Source of the DNA: Hyphomonadaceae bacterium
GTDB taxonomy: Bacteria > Pseudomonadota > Alphaproteobacteria > Caulobacterales > Hyphomonadaceae
DNA: 37,243 nucleotides
Assembly: GCA_027485145.1 (NCBI GenBank)
Contig: JAIXRO010000103.1
Span: 1 to 37,243 of the forward strand
Direction of reading: 5' to 3'
The translations under genes were made by a program, and so were the position numbers. The notes under the pieces are model-generated. The model saw only the letters and a program-made list of their open reading frames with translations, searched no databases and had not been told where the DNA came from. Below are positions 30,750 to 37,243 of this stretch, one piece after another (within the stretch, counting starts at the first letter, position 1; each line of letters starts with the position of its first letter).

Positions 30750-33272
30750 TCAGAACTTGTAGACTACGGAGGCCTGCACGCTACGCGGCTGTTCGGGCAA
30801 GACAATCGTGCTGCCGAAGAGTTCGGTGAAGTTGGCACGGAAGTACACTTCGTCAGTGGCGTTCTTGACCGTCAGGCGCAGCAGCCAGTCATCGAATTCA
30901 TACGAAGCGCTGAGATCGACCAGTGTGTAGGCTGGCAGTTTTACAGCCCGCGACTGACCTGAGAACACTTCCTCGACGTCCGTCACACTGCCCGAAACCG
31001 ACAGACCATTGTCGAAGGAATAGGTGCCGGTCACCGACCAGACATTCTCCGGAATACCCTGACGTTTGGCCGCCTCTTCGGTGCCCTCCAGCGCGACAAG
31101 TCCGAATGGCTGACCGCCCAGATGCAGAGCCGGGTTGACGTTGATCAGGTCATCGATGCCCAGGAAGCTGAACTGTGACCCACTTTCCAGGATGGTCGCG
31201 TTGATCACTTCGGTGCTGGTGAACGCGGCTGTGAGGAGGAAATCGTCGGTAACGGCCCAACGCATTTCTGCCTCAACACCTTCTGTCTGGATGTCCTGGT
31301 TCACAGTGATCGACTGGATGTTCCGATCCGTTCGTTCCTGTTCATAGTAGGAAATTGCCGCATACAGACGGTCGTCGAGGAAGTTGCCCTTGATGCCAAC
31401 CTCGAACAGTTCTGTTGCGCTCAAAAAGGCCTGATCGCTGCCTTCGCCGGTCGGCGAGTCATTGTCGGTCTGGGCCAACGCCTCGACAGAAATCTCGGCG
31501 CCCTGACCGGCGACCACCACTGTCTGCTCAGCTGCAGTGACGTAGGGGATAAGTCCCGTCCCTGGCACTTTGTAGGATGCAGAGACGTTCCAAGACGTGC
31601 CGCGTTCCTCGTCGGACGCGGATGCGTCCTCATCGCGAAAGATCTCGAGGTCTGCGCGCGCCGCTGACTCGGCTTCCACAAGGTCTTCACGCAAACCCAG
31701 CACGAGATTGAGGCCGAAATCGAAATCGATGTCGACGAGACCCGCCAACGCATAGTCGGTGTATTCGCCCTTTAGATAGTTCGAGAAGTTACCATTCTCC
31801 TCCGTGGACAGCAGCCGGTCCGAGCGAGCGTCATAGCCTTGCGTGAGGTCCACGCGGTGGAAATACTCGAAGAAGAAATCGTCGCCATGCAGGAAGTCGG
31901 TGTGACGAACAGAGGGAGAAACCTGCGCAGTGACGTCGACGAAGTCGAAATCGAACTTCTGTGTCACGACAAACTTGTTCTCGACCACCCAGGAGTCGTG
32001 GAACTGAGAGAAGCCGTAAGAGTTTTCGTTGATGTTCTCATAGCCCTCATAGAACAGCTGGTTCTTCACTTCGAGACCCGAGTCGTTCTCGAAAATGACG
32101 TCGAAATACAGCGTCAGCATTTCGTTTTCGAGCGTATCGTCCGGGCCCGCAAGTGTCTTGGACCGGGACAGTTTTGCCGTACCGGGGTTGTCAAGCGCTA
32201 GGAACGGAGAGCCGGCGAAATCAGCATCTGTCGCTGCGGAGGGTGGCACAAAGAATGGGCTGAACTCTCCGGCTGCAAGGATTTCAAATGGCGATATCTG
32301 ACCATCGCCATCGGTGTCCAGCGGCTGGGCTGTGCCGGTGATGTACGTGCCATTGTCAATCAGGTCCTGCGTCAGGCGGTTCCAACCGCCATTCTGCACA
32401 CCGCTATAGTCATGATACATGCCTCCGAATTCCACTCGCATCTGATCGGTCAGATCGGTGTCGAACGCCGCCTGCAATATCGTCTGTTCGGTGGAAATGT
32501 TCTCGTAAAAGCTGCCTGAGTTCTCAATTTCCGCATACAGGTGATAGCCAAACTTCTGGCCTGCAAGTTCACCGGGACCGGTAACCGAGGCCGCCAGAAT
32601 GCTCTTGTCCCAGCTGCCACCAGTATAGCGGACTTGGCCCGACGCCTCGTCAGCGTACTTGCCGGAGCCCAGGCGGGCCGTTTTCGGAACGAAGTTCATG
32701 TAGCCGCCGGACTTCGACGGACCATAGATCGGAGACGCCGGGCCCCGCACAATATCAATGCGGTCAGACGCACCGATCGGCGTTGGATAGTTGCCCGGGT
32801 TATCGAGACGTCGCACACCGCGGAAGTAGGTCTCACCGGCCTGACCGCGAATATCGAGGGCGCCGCCAACGCCGAAGAACGAGTTGGTGAACGTACCCGG
32901 CGCCTGTGCAACAAGACCATAGATGTCTGTTATGCCGAAACGCTCGATCTGATCAGAGCTGACCGATGAGACCGAGCGTGGGGTTTCGACGAGGGTCTTG
33001 TCGAACCCGAAGACCGATCCGACGTCTTCTACCGGCAGCGCCCGCAAGTTGCCCGTAACGATGACCGTTTCCTGACGAGCCTCTTCCTCGTCAGGAGCTT
33101 CCTGAGCGATGGCGATCGCCGGCGTCAGGGCGAGAACCAGCGTGCTGGCCGCCGTCAATTTGAGAAAGCTGCGCCAAGCTGCAAACCCTCCAGACTTTGG
33201 CGATGCAGGGTTATCTTGCAGTGTCTTGCTGATTCCCGCCAACGAGGCGGACTCTTTTTCAAAATTGGACAT
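30750..33272 (-). CDS. TonB-dependent outer-membrane receptor
   Basis: 840 residues. A long n-region of about 30 residues precedes the hydrophobic signal (LKLTAASTLVLALTPAIAIAQ, cut near residue 57). A TonB-box-like QETVIVTG follows at 68-74, then the plug (about 85-200, with FGITDIYGLVAQAPGTF and DRIDIVRGPASPIYG) and the barrel to the terminal VVYKF with its C-terminal Phe. An EF-hand-like loop (D319-T-D321-G-D323-G-Q-I-S-P-F-E330) is in the first third of the barrel. GGAG precedes the ATG. The substrate is not known; placement between the purine permease and nucleosidase suggests purines, nucleosides or nucleic-acid fragments. Siderophore uptake is a fallback reading, since several plug features resemble siderophore receptors. 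Confidence 0.92.
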   Translation of the reverse strand: MSNFEKESASLAGISKTLQDNPASPKSGGFAAWRSFLKLTAASTLVLALTPAIAIAQEAPDEEEARQETVIVTGNLRALPVEDVGSVFGFDKTLVETPRSVSSVSSDQIERFGITDIYGLVAQAPGTFTNSFFGVGGALDIRGQAGETYFRGVRRLDNPGNYPTPIGASDRIDIVRGPASPIYGPSKSGGYMNFVPKTARLGSGKYADEASGQVRYTGGSWDKSILAASVTGPGELAGQKFGYHLYAEIENSGSFYENISTEQTILQAAFDTDLTDQMRVEFGGMYHDYSGVQNGGWNRLTQDLIDNGTYITGTAQPLDTDGDGQISPFEILAAGEFSPFFVPPSAATDADFAGSPFLALDNPGTAKLSRSKTLAGPDDTLENEMLTLYFDVIFENDSGLEVKNQLFYEGYENINENSYGFSQFHDSWVVENKFVVTQKFDFDFVDVTAQVSPSVRHTDFLHGDDFFFEYFHRVDLTQGYDARSDRLLSTEENGNFSNYLKGEYTDYALAGLVDIDFDFGLNLVLGLREDLVEAESAARADLEIFRDEDASASDEERGTSWNVSASYKVPGTGLIPYVTAAEQTVVVAGQGAEISVEALAQTDNDSPTGEGSDQAFLSATELFEVGIKGNFLDDRLYAAISYYEQERTDRNIQSITVNQDIQTEGVEAEMRWAVTDDFLLTAAFTSTEVINATILESGSQFSFLGIDDLINVNPALHLGGQPFGLVALEGTEEAAKRQGIPENVWSVTGTYSFDNGLSVSGSVTDVEEVFSGQSRAVKLPAYTLVDLSASYEFDDWLLRLTVKNATDEVYFRANFTELFGSTIVLPEQPRSVQASVVYKF
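32283..32318 (-). other. EF-hand-like calcium loop coded in the TonB receptor
   Basis: Codons 319-330 encode DTDGDGQISPFE, which satisfies the canonical 12-residue pattern with acidic residues at 1, 3, 5 and Glu at 12, Gly at 6 and Ile at 8. It sits in the barrel part, between predicted strands, so it is likely on an outer loop. Confidence 0.65.
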
Positions 33273-33727
33273 AGGTATTCTCCAGCCTCATTTGACCCCC
33301 AGGTCGGTTAAACGACAGTTCTGAAGCGTATCCACCTTTATCCGTACACGTTCCTATTTGCCTGCTTCGGACAAATGAGTTTCGCGATCGAACTAAGTGA
33401 ATGTGTTCATCACCTGAGATGAGAGGCTAAGTACACTTGTGCGTATGCGAACAGGTGAAGTTGGGACTCTCGGACAGTTTCGAATGGTGTGCTCATATTT
33501 TGCGCACTCGAATTATGACACGCCCGTGAAGCAGCCATTTTCACCGTACATCTGCCCAGCATGAGCACTTTTGGGCCACTCATGTGGCGGCGCGCAAAAT
33601 TGCCTGCTTAAGTGAAACTGGAGAAGCGAGCGAAAAATTGCATCGCTGACAACCGTAGCTGCGTGCATCCTGCGTGCCCGTTGCTCACCGAGCCTGCATG
33701 GACCCTGAACGAGGAGAGCGCCGCACC
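33273..33727. other. 455-base divergent control region, TonB receptor and nucleosidase
   Basis: No gene is seen; local AT content is higher than in the flanks, fitting promoters. An imperfect dyad GTGTGC-N9-GCGCAC at 33487-33507 and an ATTTG/CAAAT pair near 33356-33376 are the only symmetric elements I can pick out. Neither is assigned to a regulator. Confidence 0.45.
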
Positions 33728-35605
33728 GTGACGTCCACCTTTCGCCGCTTCCTCGCTGCGGGCTACGCCCTGCTTGGCAGAATCCAAGGTCCAGCTTGCA
33801 TTCAGAGCGCAGGGGTTTTTCGCCAAGCTGCCGGTCCTCGCTGCGCTGCTGTTTTGATCTGCGCGGCTATGGCCGCTTGCGCAACGCAGACCTCTGACCT
33901 GCCGGCCGCCGCCGCTGTTTCAGGCCTCGTTGACGCTGCGCCGAGGATTGCCGTTGCGACCGCCTACGCGCCTGAAATGGCCGCACTGCTTCCGGACCTC
34001 GACAACGGCGAAGAACACCGTCTGAACGGCGTCTCTTTCTGGACGGGCGAGCTCAGCGGCCAGCCGGTGGTCCTGTTCAAGACCGGCGTGAGCTTGGTGA
34101 ACGCCACCATGAATACTCAGCTTCTGATCGATCATTTCAACATCCGCCACATCCTCGTCAGCGGAGTTGCCGGCGGACTCGATCCGTCGCTGTCGGTTGG
34201 CGATGTGACGGTTGCGTCGAGCTGGGCACAATACAATGAAGGCGCTTTCCTGCGCGAAACCTCGCCTGGTCAGTACAGGCCACATCCAGGCGTGGAGCCG
34301 ATCTTGCCTGCCTTCGAGTTCATGGGTACGCGCGCTGTGCGTATTGCCCGCGACGGCGATCCGGCTCCGGAGCCGAAACTCTGGTTCGATGCGGATCCAG
34401 GCCTCATCGACATTGCAGAACGCGCGGCCACGCAGATCCAGCTGCGGCAATGTGACGACACCGGATTGTGCCTACCCGGAATACCCAAAGTCGTCACCGG
34501 CGGGCGGGGCGTTACCGGATCGACCTTCATGGACAACGCACGATTCCGCGAATACCTCTTCGAGACGTTCGAGGCGCAGGTCGTGGAGATGGAAACCGCC
34601 GCGATCGCAATGGTCGCCTACGCAAACGACATCCCCTACCTGGCGTTCCGCAGTCTCTCGGACCTCGCGGGAGGGGGGAATGCAGCCGAAAACGAAATCA
34701 CGGCGTTCGAACACCTTGCGGCCGAGAATGCCGCGATCCTCGTGCACGCCTACCTGAAAGCCTATGGCGACGTGTCTTCCAGCGCCGGCCTGGCGCCGCC
34801 GCGACCCGCCGGGCCGGCTGCCTGCGAAATCCACTACTCGACAATGCCGTTCGAGCCAAAACCGCTGGGCGAAGCCCGGATCCGCAAACTGAAGGCCTAT
34901 CTGTCAGCGCCCGCCGCGCGGGAAGAATTCCTCAAGCGATTCGAAGTGCTCAGCTTGCAGATTGCAAGGGCGATGGCGCCGGATTGGCCGTTGGACGGCC
35001 GCGTGCGGATCAATCTCGTCTGGGGCGGCTATAACGGCGGGGTCGGCCAGTCGCTGTCCATGGCGCTGGACGCCACAACAGCGGAAGAGCGCGCGCAGGT
35101 GACCCGTATCGGAGCGGGGCTCGGCTATGTCTTTTTCCAGCAAAGTGTCGCGCTGGAATGTCGCGAGCCAGCGCGCGGGCTGGCCGAAACCTCGGCGTTC
35201 ATCCTGGAGGAAAGCGGTGAACGCGATGTGCTCTCGCCGCAAACACTGAAGTCCGTCTACGGCATGATGATGGCCCATGAAGAAGACCAGCTGACCCGGG
35301 GCTTTACCTATTATCCGGAGACGGATGAATTCCTTGTACTTGACCTCACCGCAGCCGGCGCGCGCGCGAGGCCAGTCATGGACCGGATTCTCCTTGACCT
35401 CAACCGGTTTGCACCAGAGGCCGGGATGAGTCTGGCCGAAACACGACGCTGGATCCGGTTTCCCTTCAATGACTGGCTGACCAGCCCGAACGGCGAGACA
35501 TACATCGAGACCGGGTTAACCGGTGAAGATCTCGCGCTGCTGGACAAACTTCGCGGGGTCTATCTCGCTGAGATCGACAGCCTTCCTGCCCCTCCCCTTC
35601 AATAA
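33728..35605 (+). CDS. Putative lipoprotein purine nucleosidase with an unrecognised C-terminal domain
   Basis: 625 residues from a GTG at 33728, which has GAGGAGAG at 33711-33718; an ATG at 33698 is an alternative. A lipobox-like AAMAAC ends at Cys51, after an unusually long 35-residue n-region. Residues about 72-345 are a phosphorylase/nucleosidase (PNP/UDP, MTAN-like) domain: ILVSGVAGGLDPSLSVGDVTV, then VVEMETAAIAMVAYANDIPYL (about 284-304) and FRSLSDLAGGG with the catalytic-type aspartate. It should cleave purine nucleosides or methylthioadenosine to free base. The last 260 residues (from about 360) are not a domain I recognise. Likely periplasmic and working with the divergent TonB receptor and AzgA permease. 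Export is plausible but the signal is not typical. Confidence 0.72.
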   Translation: MTSTFRRFLAAGYALLGRIQGPACIQSAGVFRQAAGPRCAAVLICAAMAACATQTSDLPAAAAVSGLVDAAPRIAVATAYAPEMAALLPDLDNGEEHRLNGVSFWTGELSGQPVVLFKTGVSLVNATMNTQLLIDHFNIRHILVSGVAGGLDPSLSVGDVTVASSWAQYNEGAFLRETSPGQYRPHPGVEPILPAFEFMGTRAVRIARDGDPAPEPKLWFDADPGLIDIAERAATQIQLRQCDDTGLCLPGIPKVVTGGRGVTGSTFMDNARFREYLFETFEAQVVEMETAAIAMVAYANDIPYLAFRSLSDLAGGGNAAENEITAFEHLAAENAAILVHAYLKAYGDVSSSAGLAPPRPAGPAACEIHYSTMPFEPKPLGEARIRKLKAYLSAPAAREEFLKRFEVLSLQIARAMAPDWPLDGRVRINLVWGGYNGGVGQSLSMALDATTAEERAQVTRIGAGLGYVFFQQSVALECREPARGLAETSAFILEESGERDVLSPQTLKSVYGMMMAHEEDQLTRGFTYYPETDEFLVLDLTAAGARARPVMDRILLDLNRFAPEAGMSLAETRRWIRFPFNDWLTSPNGETYIETGLTGEDLALLDKLRGVYLAEIDSLPAPPLQ

Positions 35606-35621
35606 CCGAAAAACCCTCGCG

Positions 35622-36200
35622 ATGAGACTCTGCGTATTCTGCGGTTCCAATACCGGAACGGGCGAAACCTACATGGCGGCCGCTCATGAATTGGGTGCCT
35701 TGATTGCCAATGCCGGCCACGGCGTCGTGTATGGCGGCGCACGAAACGGCCTGATGGGCGCGGTAGCGGACGGCGCGCTGTCAGCGGGTGGCGAGGCAAT
35801 TGGCGTGCTGCCTCGCCAGTTGTTTGAACTCGAACAGGCGCATAACGGCCTGACCGAACTGCACGTGGTCGACTCCATGCATGAGCGCAAGAGGATCATG
35901 CACGAACTGTCCGACGCGTTTATCTGTATGCCGGGTGGCATCGGCACGATGGAAGAGACGTTCGAGGTCTGGACCTGGACGCAGCTCGGCATCCACCGAA
36001 AGCCGCTCGCGATCTACAACGTGAACGGCTTCTACGACGCGCTCGAGATATTCTTCGACGTGATGGTCCGCGAAGGTTTTGTTCGCGATGTCCACCGCCA
36101 GATGGTGATCACAGGGACCGAACCGGGCAAGTTGGTCCGGGACCTTCTGGCGCATGAGCCCCCGCTTGTGAAGAAATGGCTGAAGCCGGAGGAGCGCTAG
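35622..36200 (+). CDS. LOG-family nucleoside 5'-monophosphate phosphoribohydrolase
   Basis: 192 residues. The LOG motif PGGIGTMEETFE is at 104-115 and the catalytic arginine stretch MHERKRIM at 86-93; the N-terminal VFCGSNTGTG and VVYGGARNGLMG loops bind the nucleotide. LOG proteins cleave AMP or cytokinin monophosphates to base and ribose 5-phosphate. Older annotations as lysine decarboxylase are wrong for this motif. The ATG at 35622 is 16 bases after the nucleosidase stop, suggesting an operon; an in-frame ATG inside the upstream gene is rejected. No clear ribosome site. In this locus it may release adenine or other bases from nucleotides. Its stop shares CTAG with the convergent guaD. Confidence 0.88.
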   Translation: MRLCVFCGSNTGTGETYMAAAHELGALIANAGHGVVYGGARNGLMGAVADGALSAGGEAIGVLPRQLFELEQAHNGLTELHVVDSMHERKRIMHELSDAFICMPGGIGTMEETFEVWTWTQLGIHRKPLAIYNVNGFYDALEIFFDVMVREGFVRDVHRQMVITGTEPGKLVRDLLAHEPPLVKKWLKPEER

Positions 36201-37243
36201 ACGGCACGCGCCGGCTTCAGGCTCCGGCCCGCCACGTAGGTCGCCGCAACGCTCCGGTCATCTCCAAGTGTCTGCAAGGCGAACAGCTCGTCGGCCAAGC
36301 TGGCGGCATTGGCCATGCGAGCGGCCATCGCAGGCGTCGCGCGACTGTCCAGGACGATCAGGTCCGCGTCAGTTCCCGGCTCCAGCGTACCGATGCGGTG
36401 CGAGAGAGACAGGGCCCGGGCATTGCCGAGCGTTAGCAGGTAAAAGGTCTCAAACGGATTGAGGCTCAGCCCCTGCAACTGGCAAACCTTGTAGGCTTCC
36501 GCAGCCGTCGTCAGCATCGAGTAACTGGTTCCGCCACCGACATCGGATGCGAGTGAAACCCTGACCCCGGCTTCGCCAAGCCCTGCATAGTTGAACAATC
36601 CGCTACCGAGAAACATGTTCGATGTCGGACAGAAAACTGCAACCGAACGGCTTTCGGCCATGACCGAGATTTCGCGCGGCGAAAGATGAAGACAGTGACC
36701 GAACAGCGCGCGCGAGCCGACAAGACCGTAACGTTGGTAGACGGACAGGTAGTCAATCTCGTCCGGATAAAGTTCAGCCGTGAAGGCAACTTCGGCGTCA
36801 TTTTCCGAAAGATGGGTCTGCAGGTAGCAGTCGGGATAGGCCTTGAGGAGCGCGCCGGTCAGTTCCAGTTGCTGCGGACTGGAGGTGATCGCGAAACGCG
36901 GCGTGACCGCGTAGAGCAGACGGCCCTTGCCATGCCACGCTGCAATCAGCGCGCTGCTGTCATCATATCCCGATTGCGGCGTGTCGCAGACATCTCCCGG
37001 CGCATTGCGGTCCATCAAAGTCTTGCCCGCGATCATGCACAGGCCGCGCTTGAGGGCTTCTGCGAAAAATGCGTCAGCCGATACCTTGTGGGAGCTTGCG
37101 TAGACCGCAGCCGTCGTGACGCCGTTGCAGATCAGCTCGTCGAGAAACAGTCCCGCAACAAGGGCTGCGTGGACAGGGTCGGCGAACCGGGCTTCTTCCG
37201 GGAAAGTGTAATTGCGCAGCCAGTCTAGCAGCTTGGCGCCGTA
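36197..37243 (-). CDS. guaD: Guanine deaminase (5' end beyond the window)
   Basis: 348 C-terminal residues are present; the reading frame is open to the right edge. The visible part of the amidohydrolase barrel has TAAVYASSHKVSADAFF, MIAGKTLMDRNAPG, the metal-ligand QTHLSEN and GHCLHLS histidines, VFCPTSNMFLGSGLF, SLASDVGGGTSYSM with the catalytic aspartate, and TLGNARALSL. This is the guanine deaminase pattern. It converts guanine to xanthine, feeding XdhABC. The N-terminal metal-binding HxH lies outside the window. Stop overlaps the LOG stop. Confidence 0.95.
   Translation of the reverse strand, partial: YGAKLLDWLRNYTFPEEARFADPVHAALVAGLFLDELICNGVTTAAVYASSHKVSADAFFAEALKRGLCMIAGKTLMDRNAPGDVCDTPQSGYDDSSALIAAWHGKGRLLYAVTPRFAITSSPQQLELTGALLKAYPDCYLQTHLSENDAEVAFTAELYPDEIDYLSVYQRYGLVGSRALFGHCLHLSPREISVMAESRSVAVFCPTSNMFLGSGLFNYAGLGEAGVRVSLASDVGGGTSYSMLTTAAEAYKVCQLQGLSLNPFETFYLLTLGNARALSLSHRIGTLEPGTDADLIVLDSRATPAMAARMANAASLADELFALQTLGDDRSVAATYVAGRSLKPARAV

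Noticed and set aside
30609-30962. 117-codon plus-strand frame that begins with a signal-peptide-like stretch
   Set aside because: It runs through the large inverted repeat, the receptor terminator and then antisense to the receptor gene; the hydrophobic look comes from the repeat sequence, and no ribosome site is visible.
35523-35621. Earlier start for the LOG gene inside the nucleosidase
   Set aside because: The LOG fold begins at MRLCVFCGS (35622); the extra 33 residues are out-of-frame nucleosidase sequence.

Overview
The window is a GC-rich, densely coding stretch of a Gram-negative chromosome. TonB-dependent uptake, an EpmAB-modified EF-P, a PhyR-like sigma fold and the general protein character suggest an alphaproteobacterium, perhaps Hyphomonadaceae/Caulobacterales. 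That placement is inference; no rRNA or other phylogenetic marker is present. I see no tRNA, rRNA, CRISPR array, insertion sequence or phage gene.

Left part (1-11.5 kb) is mostly housekeeping or accessory genes: a short-chain dehydrogenase, a GFA-fold protein, a MaoC dehydratase, a nitroreductase, a LuxR/DUF4199 membrane pair, two tandem vWA paralogues (one exported, one cytosolic), an acyl desaturase, an odd membrane protein with a primase-like zinc-finger N-terminus, and the EF-P lysylation set (epmB, epmA, divergent efp). A PilZ protein and a sigma-like protein follow.

Right part (12.5-37.2 kb) is almost entirely one purine-catabolism locus. Ten minus-strand genes (21615 down to 12485) overlap end to end: hpxX, hpxY, hpxW, allantoate amidohydrolase, ureidoglycine-glyoxylate aminotransferase (pucG type), puuE, hpxZ, uraD, an HpyO-type FAD urate hydroxylase and uraH. 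A LysR regulator and a divergent SBF-like transporter come next, then xdhABC with a divergent AzgA-type purine permease, a TonB-dependent receptor, a putative lipoprotein nucleosidase, a LOG-type phosphoribohydrolase, and guanine deaminase cut by the window edge.

Together they suggest this route: outer-membrane uptake (TonB receptor); release of bases from nucleosides or nucleotides (nucleosidase, LOG); inner-membrane uptake (AzgA); guanine to xanthine (GuaD); xanthine to urate (XdhABC); urate to 5-hydroxyisourate (HpyO); to OHCU (UraH); to allantoin (UraD); to allantoate (PuuE); to ureidoglycine (allantoate amidohydrolase); to oxalurate plus glycine (PucG); and on toward oxamate/oxalate through HpxWXYZ. 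The unusual points are the flavoprotein urate hydroxylase in place of uricase, the fully overlapping ten-gene operon, the nucleosidase fused to an unrecognised C-terminal domain, and an EF-hand-like loop in the TonB receptor.
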